From Phanerochaete sordida (taxonomy: Eukaryota > Basidiomycota > Agaricomycetes > Polyporales > Phanerochaetaceae), in the NCBI GenBank assembly GCA_019973155.2, contig BPQB01000003.1, positions 744,001 through 808,000 on the forward strand: a stretch of 64,000 nucleotides of DNA, in the 5' to 3' direction. Below are positions 47,555 through 58,291 of this stretch, piece by piece (position 1 is the first letter of the stretch; each line of letters starts with the position of its first letter). The position numbers and the translations under genes are program-made. Under the pieces are notes generated by a model that saw only the letters and a program-made list of their open reading frames with translations, did no database searches and was not told where the DNA came from.

Positions 47555-48732
47555 CTAGTGGAGGGTCTCGGCGTAGACCTTCGCCCAGCTGGGGCGAGAG
47601 GACCAGGCCTTCCAGTAGGCGATGACCTTCGGAGGCACAGGGGCGTGCAGCTCCTTCTCGAGCGCCTTGTAGCCGTCCGCCTCCTTGTTGCCACCGGTGA
47701 TCCACGTAACGCGCGCGAGCCACGCGCCGACGTGGAAGTCGTCCTCGCCGGGCTCAGCGCCGCCGATGAAACCGGACTCGGGCAGGATCTGCGGGAGATC
47801 GTTGAGGATGTAGTCCGCGACGTTCTTCCAGTGGTTCGTCGAGATGACGTAGAAGTCGTCGGGGGGCGACTCGCCCTTGTAGATTTTGAGCAGGCCGCCG
47901 TTGCTCTCGATCTTCGGGGCGTAGAAGTCCTTGTATGCGGCGCCCTCCGGGGCGGCGGAGTACTTCACCAGAGACTCCTGGCCTGGAGAACGGTGAGTGG
48001 CGAAGCGCGCGGCGCAGCGTGAGATGACGTACGGTTGTTGATAAAGGTGAAGGGGAATCCCTCAGCAGCCTTCTTGAGCTCCTCCTCATTACGCTGAAGA
48101 ACAAATCAACCAAGGTTCTATGCTATGCATGTGGCGGACTTACAGCGGTGAGCAGGCAGAAGTTGGGGTCGTACTTGTCTTCGTGAACCTTGGCGATGAT
48201 CTCAGGGTGGCCAGGTGCGACCTTCTTGCTGGAGGCCGAGATGAGGTACTTGACAGCATCGGTGGTGTTGCCGTAGACCTTGCCGTCTGGCGCGACGATG
48301 GTCGGCAGCGTACCAGCGGGGTTCTGTGGCAAAGTGGTTAGCGCGCCGATACAGCGAGGTGGTTGTATGCGCCTACAATCTTCAGGAAAGCCGGGTCGAA
48401 GTTCTCGCCACCGACGACGTTGTTGATCCGGGGCTCGACTGGAACGCCGACCTCCTCACTGCAGTGCGTTTAATGATGGGTACGATTAGGACGGCGTGAA
48501 ACATGCTTACGACGCGAGCTCGGTGACGGCAGACCAGACCGAGAGACCGAAGGTGTAGAGGACGGGCTGCATAGGGCTGCGATGAGTCTCAGAGCGTAGC
48601 AGGACAGGCCAAACGCGTACGGACCTTGGTAGACATGGCAGGAGCAGATGCGGCGGGCTTGGCAGCTTCCTTGGTGTCTTTGGGTTGCTGGGAGTGGGAG
48701 CGGAACTTGTTGAAGAAGCTGGGGAGGTGCAT
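47555..48732 (-). CDS. Glutathione S-transferase-like protein
   Basis: Thioredoxin-fold GST-like protein, probably for detoxification or redox chemistry. The longest model starts MHLPSFFNKFRSHSQQ at 48732. A second in-frame ATG (APAMSTK) just before intron 1 could be the start of a cytosolic form, with the first 30 residues acting as a leader. The N-terminal domain runs KPVLYTFGLSVWSAVTELA, FDPAFLKINPAGTLPTIV (cis-Pro region) and DGKVYGNTTDAVKYL. The helical C-terminal domain has DILNDLPQILPESGFIGG-type features and HVGAWLARVTWITGG. About six exons with short introns. No cysteine sits at the usual catalytic site; the first domain has Tyr/Ser near it. The exact GST class is not assigned. Confidence 0.75.
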
Positions 48733-48781
48733 GTAACGGAGAGAGTCTCTGTAGGACGGCGGTGAGGGTGTCGAGGGACCC

Positions 48782-48789
48782 CTTTTATA
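48782..48789 (-). promoter_or_regulatory. TATA box of the GST-like gene
   Basis: On the minus strand this reads TATAAAAG, about 50 bp upstream of the first ATG of the GST-like gene. The spacing fits a TATA element with a short leader. Inferred from sequence only. Confidence 0.5.
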
Positions 48790-48878
48790 TGACGCGAGTG
48801 GACGATGTATCGCCGCGGACAGAGGCCGTCGAAGGCCGTCCGGGTAGTGTCTATCTCACGTGTGGGCACATCTCCTCA

Positions 48879-49663
48879 CTAATCGCCAAACCTAGTTGAG
48901 TAACCTTCGCACATGTCCCGACGCCTATCGGGACCCGAGGGGCCAGTCGCAGCGGGCGCGCCCCCGATGGGTGTGATCTGCTCGGTCAGGGCGCGCAGCG
49001 CGCTGCTCAGCGTCCGCGTGATGTCGTCCACCAGCGCGAGCCCGGCGCACGCTGCCTCCGCCCAGGTGTCGCAGCCACGACGATCTCCGCTGGGCGGCCC
49101 CGCACTGGGACCACAACAAAAGGGCGGGGGCTCCTGCTGCAGACTGGGCCGAGGCCGGGAGCACTCGGCGCGAGGGCCATCCAGGGCTCTTCCATCATCG
49201 CGCAATGCTCCATCTATCGCCCTGCCATGTCGTCTTCGGTGCACAAGTCAATGGCGACCGTCGTCGGACCGTGTCGCGCGAAGTCCGCAGGCATCTGTGA
49301 CAGGGGATGAGTACCGCCTGTAGCGCTGCTGCCGCCACCCGCGCGTGCGAACGTACCCTCCGACCCGCCCTCGATCGCGACACCCAACGTCACCGTCGTA
49401 CGCCGTGCCAGGAAGATCATGGCTCTCTGATACACGAGGAGAGTCTGCGATGCCATCCAGGGATCGCACAGGCGGCGGGTGGGTGGAGGTAAGCCATCCA
49501 GCTGCTCGCGAGGCCAGCGGTGTTCTTTCTTACCCTGACGCTCCCCGGCGGATCCCAGCGAAGAAGCAGCGCGGCAGAACAACCGGCAGACCCGAGTCCT
49601 CCTGAGACGTTTATCGATTGAGTACGTGGGTACACCACATCGATCGTCTTTACACGGCCTCAT
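48879..49663 (-). CDS. Doubtful small spliced gene of unknown function
   Basis: Minus-strand pieces with codon-like composition are joined by plausible splice sites: an exon ending AGERQ followed by gtaaga, an exon TLLVYQRAMIFLARRTTVTLG ending at GGAG/gtacgt, and an exon MPADFARHGPTTVAIDLCTEDD. Further downstream is a frame ending TWAEAACAGLALVDDITRTLSSALRALTEQ...YSTRFGD. No family is recognised and the exon chain between the third and last pieces is uncertain. It lies between the GST-like and BTB genes, just after the BTB stop. Chance open frames in GC-rich DNA remain quite possible. Confidence 0.28.
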
Positions 49664-49676
49664 CGCAGAGTGAGAG

Positions 49677-50783
49677 CTATTTGTAATCGCAGCCAAGGAC
49701 CCGGTGAATATACAAGTACACCTGAGGAACGAGAAACATAAGTAGAGAAGCTAGAACTATGGAAGACAAGGTATAAGCGCGACGAATGATGATGTCAAGC
49801 TGCGCTCTCACCTCGACCGTCTTGGGCAGCCGCTCGAGAAGCTGCTTCAACCTGAGGATGGTACCCGAGGGATTATAGAGCAGCCTCTGACAGTGTGGGC
49901 AGCTCGCGCTGAATAGCTTGTGCAGCTGCGAATCTTGGAGGACAGCACCCGTGGCGATGTCCGCAGGACGCTGCTCGATGGCATTGAGCCAGGTGAGCTT
50001 GAGACTCAGCCATTCGCCGTGCACGACCTCCTTCTGGCAGTTGCAGCAACGGCTGGGCTGGTTGTTCGCGTAGAACTCCACGAGCGAGTCGAGCCCTTGG
50101 CGAAGCACGTCTCGCCGTCGACGGTGTAAAAGAAGGAGGGAGATGAGGTGCGGCGACTCGATGTAGGTCAGGTCTTTGACCAGGGCGTGCCCCAGCAGGT
50201 CGAGGCCAAGCGTCCTCGACGCCGCGACCCTGGCGGTTTCCTTCCACCCCCACTGGCACGCGATCGCGTAGACGCGTACCGGGTGAGCGTCCAGCAACGT
50301 CGTCGAGGTCAGGGCCAGCCGCAGTACGGACAGCGCCCCGGGCATCTCGTATTTTTCTGCTGCGTGCAGCAGCTCCTCGACGAAGCCGAAGTCCTCGAGC
50401 TGGGGCAGCTCGCGACCCGTGCACATGCTGAGCAAACCCTCTAACACCCTCCCGCTCTCCGTGATATGCACGACTTCCGGGCTGAGCGCTAGGGTCGGGG
50501 AAGAGGAGCGTTTGTATGATGGTGGGCACTGTGGCAGGGACAGTAGAGTCCGGAAGAAGCCGGATGTGGAGGCGAGGACATTGGAGTGGACCCGGAATGT
50601 AATGGCATCGCTTGAGCACAGGATGATGTCCGCATCAGGAGAGTCAAAGAGAGGATGAGGCGCGCCGACAGACGTCGAGACTACCGGGGTCTCGTTCGGG
50701 AAGACGTCGCTGGGCTCCTGCTTTGGCGGGAGAGTTGCGAGCGTTGGGTGCTCAAGGGCTGCAGCAGCCATGGTGACTGTCAT
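49677..50783 (-). CDS. BTB/POZ-domain protein
   Basis: BTB domains mediate dimerisation and Cul3 ubiquitin-ligase contacts. Basidiomycetes carry many stand-alone BTB proteins of unknown role. Starting at 50783 (MTVTMAAAALEHP) the frame gives 368 residues when read through. The BTB fold begins HPLFDSPDADIILCSSDAITFRVHSNVLAS, then SGFFRTLLSLP and GRVLEGLLSMCTG. A helical BACK-like part follows (LHAAEKYEMPGALSVLRLAL). Two CxxC pairs occur (RCCNCQKEV and CPHCQRLLYN), perhaps a zinc-binding site. The segment 49722-49811 has consensus intron ends and is exactly 90 nt without stops, so it may be spliced or retained. Retention adds a hydrophobic tail. Confidence 0.82.
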   Translation of the reverse strand: MTVTMAAAALEHPTLATLPPKQEPSDVFPNETPVVSTSVGAPHPLFDSPDADIILCSSDAITFRVHSNVLASTSGFFRTLLSLPQCPPSYKRSSSPTLALSPEVVHITESGRVLEGLLSMCTGRELPQLEDFGFVEELLHAAEKYEMPGALSVLRLALTSTTLLDAHPVRVYAIACQWGWKETARVAASRTLGLDLLGHALVKDLTYIESPHLISLLLLHRRRRDVLRQGLDSLVEFYANNQPSRCCNCQKEVVHGEWLSLKLTWLNAIEQRPADIATGAVLQDSQLHKLFSASCPHCQRLLYNPSGTILRLKQLLERLPKTVEVRAQLDIIIRRAYTLSSIVLASLLMFLVPQVYLYIHRVLGCDYK

Positions 50784-52372
50784 GAGATTTAAGCATTCTT
50801 GTGGGATCGACGCTGTATTATATGCTGGATACCTGCGCGGTTTTCAACGAAGCTGTTCCTAAAATATCAGGACCGACGACACGTTTGCTGGGCCGCGGAG
50901 CAGGCAGGAGCGGGGGACAGAGACTGAGGTTACTCGGGCCCGCCTGGAGGCTACCTGTAATTCAGAGCTTGAGCCACATTCGTCAATAATGAACAGCGGA
51001 CCTTGTGCAGTTGACAGGTGGATGTCAACACCGCGATTCGATTCCCTGGCTTCCACTTGAAAGAAGCGAGCGCGACGGTTCGTCGTGAGTCTAAAGGGCG
51101 TGCTGTGGCAATGAGGCCTGTTAACAGATCCCACTGCTCCGAGCCCAGCCGTGTTCATCCGCTAGCAAGTGCTCGGAACACGACGAATTGCCATCGTAGT
51201 GCTTACAAGCCCATTCTCTGAGACTTGCCCCTGCCCGAGGAAAGCAAGTCTCTGACGCGCACGAGGCTATTTCACTCGGCGTCACGAGGTAAATCGCAGG
51301 CTCGCCACGGGGTGGCAGTGTGTTCGAGTCCGTGAGCTGGCGCGGCGAGAATATGGCGTCCAGAAATAGTGAGCAAACGCATTAGACTTGGCAAAAGGCG
51401 ATCGTGGGACGTAGCTGTGAGCATGAGGCGCCGTGTGCGGGAACACTGTCAACGGGCTGACATGCTCCCTCTGGCGAAGTTCAGAAGGCTCGCTGCTGTC
51501 GGTGCCGCGCTGCATCGATATCCAGTCCGACCTCAGCTTCAATCGCGGACCACGGTGCAAGATTGCGAGTGCATCTGCTTCCGTCCCAGCAATCAACGCA
51601 GCGCGTTGTCTTCCGGCAAAATGATCAGCAGGTCGTAGCTCGGAAGGACTCTGGGCGTTCGGCCTGCGGCTGTTGTCAAGGGAGACAAGGCGCGGAGATA
51701 GCGGTAGCCGGCACCTGGATCGCACCGCGGCTGGGGACGTTGGGCGGGGCGCCGCGACATTGACAATAGCAGAGTGCTGGAGCGCAGGGCGTGTGTATGT
51801 GGGCCCGACAGCTGTCTGGGATGCGCATGGCTGCGTTAATTGTGTGCCAGGGTGAGGATTCGAGTTGGCAATACATGCACCGAGCCGGGATCGAGAGCCG
51901 GGAGGTGATGACTACTGCTGAAACTCGTAGGCACTGCACACGTAGTGCAGCTGCTGACGATAGGCCGAGGGCAGCGTGCGCGGGGCTGGCTCTGTCAGAA
52001 ATCGTTCCAGCGGCAGCTCGCAACGAGCACGCCGTGTGCGCATGCTGTCCATCCGGAGACTGGAGAGAGTCCGCCCGAGAGCGCATGGAGGCCGACTCGC
52101 GGTGGCCGGGAGCAGTTTGCGGCCGCCAAACAAGAACAAAGTTGGGCCTGGAGGACCTCCGCCGCAAACCGCCCGTGGTGCAGTTTGTTCCTCTCGTCAC
52201 GACCGACCACGACTGCGGTGCCCATTCTCCCTGGGGTGTCCCTGCCCATCTTCGTTCGCCAGGGCCTTATTATTCGCCCGCTCTCTTTCTTGTCTCTCCT
52301 TCAGTTTTTCGCCCGTTTACACCACCTGTTCGATACCGTACACGCCGGCGTGTCGTCCTCGAACCCTAAAAG
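50784..52372. other. Divergent intergenic region between the BTB gene and the phosphatase
   Basis: About 1.6 kb between two start codons on opposite strands. The end near the phosphatase is pyrimidine-rich (runs of CTTTCTTGTCTCTCC type), a common feature of fungal promoters. Open frames up to 217 codons overlap in several frames without family resemblance. No repeat or RNA gene recognised. Confidence 0.5.
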
Positions 52373-54539
52373 ATGGATACAGCAACTCCTCGCCCGCAGT
52401 CCGCGTTTCTCTCATCCTTCTCCTCGAGGAGGAAGGGTCCCGCCACGCCCCTTCGGATCGACACGCCCTCGCATGCACCCAACGTTACCCTCGTGTCTCC
52501 AGAGACCTCCACCTGTGCTTCTGCCCTCTCCTCTGCGACCTCGGACGCAGACTCCTTCTGTTGGCCTCCTCCTAGCAGACCTCATTCCAGAAACATGAAG
52601 AAGCTCTCGCTCACCCTCCCCTCCGCACAGTCCTCGACGGCTTCGCTTCAGAGCCCGCTCGTCTCCGAACCATCCAAGCGCATAGCCGACGGCCCTCTCC
52701 CACATCGCCGTAGACCTTCGGTCATCTCCCTACCAAATGCCAGCACCTCCACTCTCCTTCACCGCAAGGATGAGGACGGCGACGGTGATGATATGGGCTC
52801 TGTGCCCTACCTCGACGGACCAGTACAGATCCTTCCCGGCGTTTGGCTCGGGAACGAGGACAATGCAAGGGACTGGAGGGGCCTCATGTCCAGAGGAATC
52901 AGGTCTATCCTCAACGTCGCCAAGGAGGTGACTTGCCCCATTGAAGGCGTACCGTCTCATACGCTGCGCTCTGTCACTTCGCATTCCGACCTCAAACGCC
53001 CGTCTCCTCACGCTGGACCGACCTACTATCCTACTCATGTCGCAAGTGGGCGACCAGGCATGCACTACCTGCAGTTGCCATGGTCTCACGGGCAGGCCGA
53101 CCTTGTGACTGAAGGTTTCCCCTCGGCGATGATTTTCGTCGACCAGGCACTGGAACGAGGAGACGGCATTCTGATTCAGTACGTGTTGATTAAATCCGAT
53201 ACTTGAATCTATCTAAATCACGCTTTACCCCAGCTGCCAATGTGGTGTTTCGCGATCTGCGACATTGGTGATCGCTTTGGTGATGCGAGCAGCGACGCAA
53301 TGCTCTCCGACAGTGCCTCCGGAGGTTTGGGCGTTGAAGACGATGCACGATGCGTATTCCTTTGTCAAGGAGAAGAGTAAATGGGTCGGGCCCAATATGT
53401 CGTAAGTGCACTTGGTCCGATTAGCCGGAGATTGTTGATATTGACGTTGCTCCAGGCTGATCTACCAACTGCTCGATTACGAGAGGGCCCTTAAGCCTGC
53501 CACTGGCTCCCCCTCCCCATCGGAACAGTCATCTATCGCTGCCGAACAAGAGTGGGCACGGCGTCGACAGATGGTCGAAGAGGCCGACAGCAACGATGTC
53601 GATCGCGAAAGTGCGGAGGTTTTGCGCGAAGCGCGAGCCCTTGACCAAGCCATGGAACACCGCCGGATATCTCGCAAATCTTCGATCTCCTCCATCGCGT
53701 CTTCTAATGGCATTGGTATGGGTCAAGCTTGGAGGAGTAAATACGGCAGCGGCCGTACCCGCGCAGGCTCCGTCGCCAGTGTCGCAACCACAGGCAGCGT
53801 CCTGAGCGAGCAGTTGGTTGAGGAGGACGAAGAGCAGGAGCTCCTCGGCGTTGGCGGCGGGTTCGCAGAGACTAGCTGTTCCAGTGCCGAGCCGACAGAG
53901 GACGAGGCTTCGTCTACCTATACTTTCGGGGAAGCCGATTCCCCTGATGCTACCGACGTACTGTCAGGTACCCCCAAAGCTTACCCCCGAGTCTCCACTC
54001 ATATTCCCCCCTCAGCGCCCGCGCACAAGACATCCTTCAATCTGCCCTCCGCACCAGCCACCGCAACCGCTACATCTTTCCCGCTGCCTAAGTCACATGG
54101 CAAAAGCAAGCCCCGGAGGCGTCCTCCGCCTCTGTTTGGGCTGCTTTCGCCTGTACCGCCCTCGCCGATTACCCCCATATGCGAAGCTCGTCCGTCGACG
54201 CGCTCTCGTCCGGAAACTCGCAGGTCGGAGCCCCGCTCTGCCTCGCACGGCTCCGCCAAATACATCACTCGGAAATCCCACCATCACGCACCACCATCTG
54301 CGACACCCGCCCAGACACTATTCGTCTTCCCGCCTTCGCCGAGTCAATCTGCTCAGACGCCGTCGACGATGATGCTCGTTCCGAGCTCATCACTCCTCAA
54401 ATCGCCTATGCTTACACCCCGCATCGCGAGTTTCAGGGCCGCGGGCAACCGACGATCCTTCATCGGCGTCGGCTCCCTCGCAACGCCGACCACTGCATGC
54501 TCGCGCGTCGATGCGCGCGGATGGGTTGGTATGAGCTAA
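52373..54539 (+). CDS. Dual-specificity protein phosphatase, MAP-kinase-phosphatase type
   Basis: Probably dephosphorylates MAP kinases, as yeast Msg5 and fission-yeast Pmp1 do. Three exons: 52373-53178, 53234-53401 and 53456-54539, giving 685 residues. A Ser/Pro-rich 140-residue N-terminus precedes the catalytic domain. The domain starts GPVQILPGVWLGNEDNARDW and contains ILNVAKEV and HYLQLPWSHGQADL (general-acid region). Its active-site loop is HCQCGVSRSATLVIAL, a perfect HCx5R motif whose His codon is split by intron 1. VKEKSKWVGPNMSLIYQLLDYE closes the domain. The C-terminal 330 residues are low-complexity and Ser-rich. Its 3' end faces TVP23 404 bp away. Confidence 0.9.
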
Positions 54540-54943
54540 ATTATCACAGCACTCGTCTGTGCATCTCTTGTGGCGCGCCGCATGCGCCTGTATTGCATTC
54601 TCGGGGCCCTTGTGTGGCACCTGTCTCTCTGATTCCTCTTTGTTTATCGTCGGCATTGACGTATGTATTACAAGACACCCTCAAACAGACACTTCGCATT
54701 CTCATTGCTTGCATTTTCAACATATGCATTCTTCCACGGACTGGAGTTGTTTTAGCAATGTTTTCCTTTTGTATATTACCGTTCGCGTCGCACTGTCTGT
54801 TCGACTTTCGTGTCTATGTTCTTTAACTTACGCCATGCTGTAGACCGGTTATGTGCCTAGATATAAGCACGTTTCAAACATCCATTCCCTCAAGCATAAA
54901 TAAGGTGCTGATTTGAGACTCGAGGTATGACACAAGTCTAGAG
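54540..54943. other. Convergent intergenic region between the phosphatase and TVP23
   Basis: 404 bp between facing 3' ends, AT-richer than the surrounding genes, consistent with 3' UTRs. No gene recognised. Confidence 0.5.
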
Positions 54944-56234
54944 CTATCTGAAAACCTTCCCGACGCTATTCTTGACCACCCCAGCAAGAACCTGGCCACC
55001 CAGGCCACCAATACTCCATCCCGAAGAGAGCTGGTTCGCCCATTTCTGCTTTGCGTCACGGTCACTAGATACCGGTCTCGGTCAGCTCTATCGGCACTTT
55101 CGAAGTAGCTAGGGACGATCTTACGCATAGGTAAAACCGACAGCGTTAGAAACATTGAACACGAGGGCGAGCATGACTATGGGGATGAAGCTGGGCGGGT
55201 TCCGACGGTCAGTAGTGTGGCATTTCAAGGCGACTCTTACTTACGATGCACTCAGCTTCAATATCGAAACGATAAGCAAGGCTAGCCACAAAGCCGGGAA
55301 CGTGTAAAGCGCAATCTGTCGCACAACGTCCGTGAGGGGTCATCCTAAGGTACGCAAAGTCCAGGTACTCACCCAAAACATCCTACGCCGACGCACGTAG
55401 GGTCAGTCATCGGCATTCATGGAGTAAACAATTGAACGCACTTCGAGTCAACAGCATTGGCCGGGCGAGAAGGCTGCAAATGCCAGAGTTGAGCGCAGTG
55501 ATTAGACCCTGGTGGGCAGGACTCACGTCTCGGCTCTCAAACACCCAGTAGCTTTCGCCATCTTCGTCGACCTGAAGCGTTGTTCAGCACCTCCGGTAGG
55601 GTAAGGGTGGGTTTGAGCTGTACTTGATTCCAATACCGCAGCCCAACTAGTGTCCTTCCCGAGACGTTCTGCGGAGAGCCCGTCAGCAACTAATGATACT
55701 GCATTCGGATGACACTGACTCGGCAGTTCCAGAAGTCCATCGCGAGTAATAAAACCACGATGACAGTCTGAGATGTGTGTCAGACCAGAGGCACAGGTAT
55801 CTATACGTGAACTGACCGAGAGGACGTAGTTGCTGGTGAAGAAGCCGCAGAGGAGGTAAACCACGATTGCGGTTGTGCGGAAGAAGTAGAGGAAGAAGAG
55901 AGATACTGGATGGGCAGACTAGGCACAGAGACATGGCATTAAGATCAGCAATGCTTTAACGAGACACAGCACACTCACCTGACGGAATATGCCAGCAATG
56001 CCTGCGGCGCGTATGAGCGTAAGGGACGAGAGCACTTCAGATACTATAGCACGCACCTGCTTCCGCGTCGTTGGACGACCCCGACGTTGCATCAGGCCTT
56101 GACCCCGGAGTCAGGACTACTGGTGTCCTGGGGGCAGTGGGCTTTGCGGACCCGATGTTGCCTGACGGCACAGACTCCCCGACATCGTCAGGCTCGATCT
56201 GGTCAAGGAGCGGTGTCGCGACGGATGCGCTCAT
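54944..56234 (-). CDS. TVP23: Golgi membrane protein TVP23
   Basis: Multipass protein of late Golgi/trans-Golgi vesicles, involved in retrograde traffic. The ATG at 56234 opens a hydrophilic N-terminus ([20 protein letters not shown]). Many small exons then encode [24 protein letters not shown], a near-exact TVP23 signature. These continue as [17 protein letters not shown] and [20 protein letters not shown], then [39 protein letters not shown], a fourth membrane segment, [19 protein letters not shown], and a Gly-rich end ...SVGKVFR. At least eight exons, several under 60 nt. The conserved blocks are in the expected order, so the gene appears intact. Divergent from the next gene by 165 bp. Confidence 0.92.
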
Positions 56235-56399
56235 TCCCTCTTAGAGAAGTAGCAGCTAGGTTCCTGCAAAGAATTTAGCAAGCAGACGGTTCTCATACAA
56301 GGGGCCGTACTGTTGGTGAAGGTCGGTCTGGTATGTGGAGGAGGGTGAAGTGTGTGCGCGACGTCAAGTGATCGGCGTCTCTGCTGTTTGCCCCCGACC
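56235..56399. promoter_or_regulatory. Shared divergent promoter of TVP23 and an unknown membrane protein
   Basis: 165 bp between start codons on opposite strands. No TATA box is visible. Confidence 0.55.
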
Positions 56400-57978
56400 A
56401 TGAACGCGTCCGCGACGGAACACACGGAGACCACCCCTCTCTTGAGCCCCGGTATTCGAAACCGTCGCCACTCTCGCAACAGTCAGCCTAGAAGTCCCCA
56501 CGACATAGATGTGCCCCGGGTACTTCCATACGTCGAGAGATTCCATAAGCGCGGGCTACCTCTGGACGACACTTGGCATCCGCAGAACCTCTCCGCAGGA
56601 GTAGACCGTGCTGGTTTTGAACTCGTGGTTCTCCTGACATACAAGGCCACGCTGACGGACCTACGCCCTTCAGCGGGAGATGTCTGGGAGCAGTGGTCTG
56701 AAGAAACCAAGCACGCTGCGGGTCTGACCGAGCTGGGGACGCGGATTGTTACAGCCTGGGAGGCCTTCCTCAACGTTCCTCGAAGTTGCAGCGAGGTAGA
56801 GCAGATCCTTTGGAATGCTCATGAGCTCTCGGAGGGATCTCCTCAGTCTGTACGAGGTATGTCGCCGCCCTCGGACTGGTCAGTGTGAAGTACTCATTCG
56901 TGACTAGTAATCGACCTTCACGAGTACTTCCCGGCTGACCTACTGAGCCATCGTGTCATCGAACTCAGTCTACTTCGCACATGGCTATATAACAATCAGG
57001 GTAGTCCGTCCACCATTGGTGCATGGGGCCAGATGGCGAAGACAATATGTGCCCCTCGGTGAGCATACAAGTGGACGATATAGAACGCCTCTCAACTAAT
57101 TCATCTTGCGTAGCTTCTTGCACCTACTTGACTTTGTGGGGCTTGTTGCATATCTGGCTATACTTGCCCGCTATGTTCTAAACCCTCCTACTATCGCGGT
57201 CGATGCCCTTGCTGGCGTCGCTCTTGCGCGGACCGTGTCCATTGTGCTATATTCCCTTGTCCGGGTTTTGCAGCACTGGTCATCGGCACAAGTCCCTTAC
57301 CTCTTAACTGCAATCGCATTCCTGTCTAGCTTGCCGTCATCACCGCTCCCGAACGGTATGAGCTATAACGCTGTCCTCGTAGCGGTATCGCTCCACATCC
57401 TCCAGCTCCACCTCCCTTACACGCCGAGCCCGCTCTACCTCTTGTCATTCCAACAAGTCCTCCCGCTGTCTATTCTCATCTGGAACGGCGTGTCCAACCT
57501 ATATCTGCCTGTCCTGGCGCTTTTCCTTCCGACTTTGCTCCTCGTCTTGGTCATGCTATCGCTTTCTCTCGCGGACTCAATGGTCGTTGCTACCTCGCTC
57601 GCTTCTCCACTGGAGGCGCGGACCGCATTTTTGCTGCTACTGCTCGTGCTCCTATTCCTGCTCATATTTACGATCGGGATGCTCATCCTGGTTCATCCGT
57701 TCCTCTCTGCGTCAAGTACTATGATAAGTCCATGGGACAGGTATTCGAAATCTTTGGGTCTTCAGGCTAGACGTCGTTTTATTTCAATTGTCTTGACATA
57801 TACAGGACCTTATACTCGGACGGATAGAAAGTTTAGGACAGCGGTCCTGTCGAGGCCTTCGTCGAGATCGGGATCCTGGGACGTGATTTCGTTTATGCAT
57901 ACTGGGTTCATGTGTCTGACAGTGCTACCTTTACCTCTACTCCTCGTAGCTATCTTCTTGTGGGATATTATATCATAG
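56400..57978 (+). CDS. Unknown multipass membrane protein
   Basis: The start MNASATEHTETTPLLSPGIR resembles cytosolic di-leucine sorting signals (TTPLLSP), suggesting an endosomal or vacuolar membrane protein. The N-terminal 150 residues are soluble (LPYVERFHKRGLPLDDTWHPQNL). Exon 2 gives VIDLHEYFPADLLSHRVIEL. Exon 3 encodes about seven or eight hydrophobic segments, beginning FLHLLDFVGLVAYLAILARY and ending CLTVLPLPLLLVAIFLWDII. Three exons; the two introns lie at about 56857-56908 and 57059-57113. No known transporter motif was recognised. It may belong to a basidiomycete-specific family. Confidence 0.75.
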
Positions 57979-58291
57979 TCTATTGCTTTTGAGGTACAGT
58001 GTAGCGGCCGCCGCTTCAAGAGTAGTGTGTGCGTATGTGTGGCGTTGCCTGCGGGGACTGCGCGCGCCAACGCACGTCGCGGGGCAGCCGTGACGTCGGC
58101 GTACTAGGCGCCCAGACCAGTACCGGTGGACGGTCTTCCACAGACCACCATTGACGGTACCGGTAAATGCTCAGCTAAGCTCCTTGCGCATTTCGGAGCG
58201 ATTCGAGGATAACGTTCCGGTATACTGGACCCGGTAGCTGCTCACAACTGGGATTCTTTCCCACTCTTGTTACTGATTGCCATGCCCAAGG
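57979..58291. other. Intergenic upstream of the LRR protein
   Basis: 313 bp between two plus-strand genes. It contains two copies of the short palindrome TACCGGTA or close relatives (near 58119 and 58156), separated by about 35 bp. These might be regulator sites or chance. No gene. Confidence 0.4.

Noticed and set aside
51286..51345. Possible tRNA, from a gttcgagtcc sequence like the B box
   Set aside because: No matching A box, and the flanks do not form an acceptor or anticodon stem.
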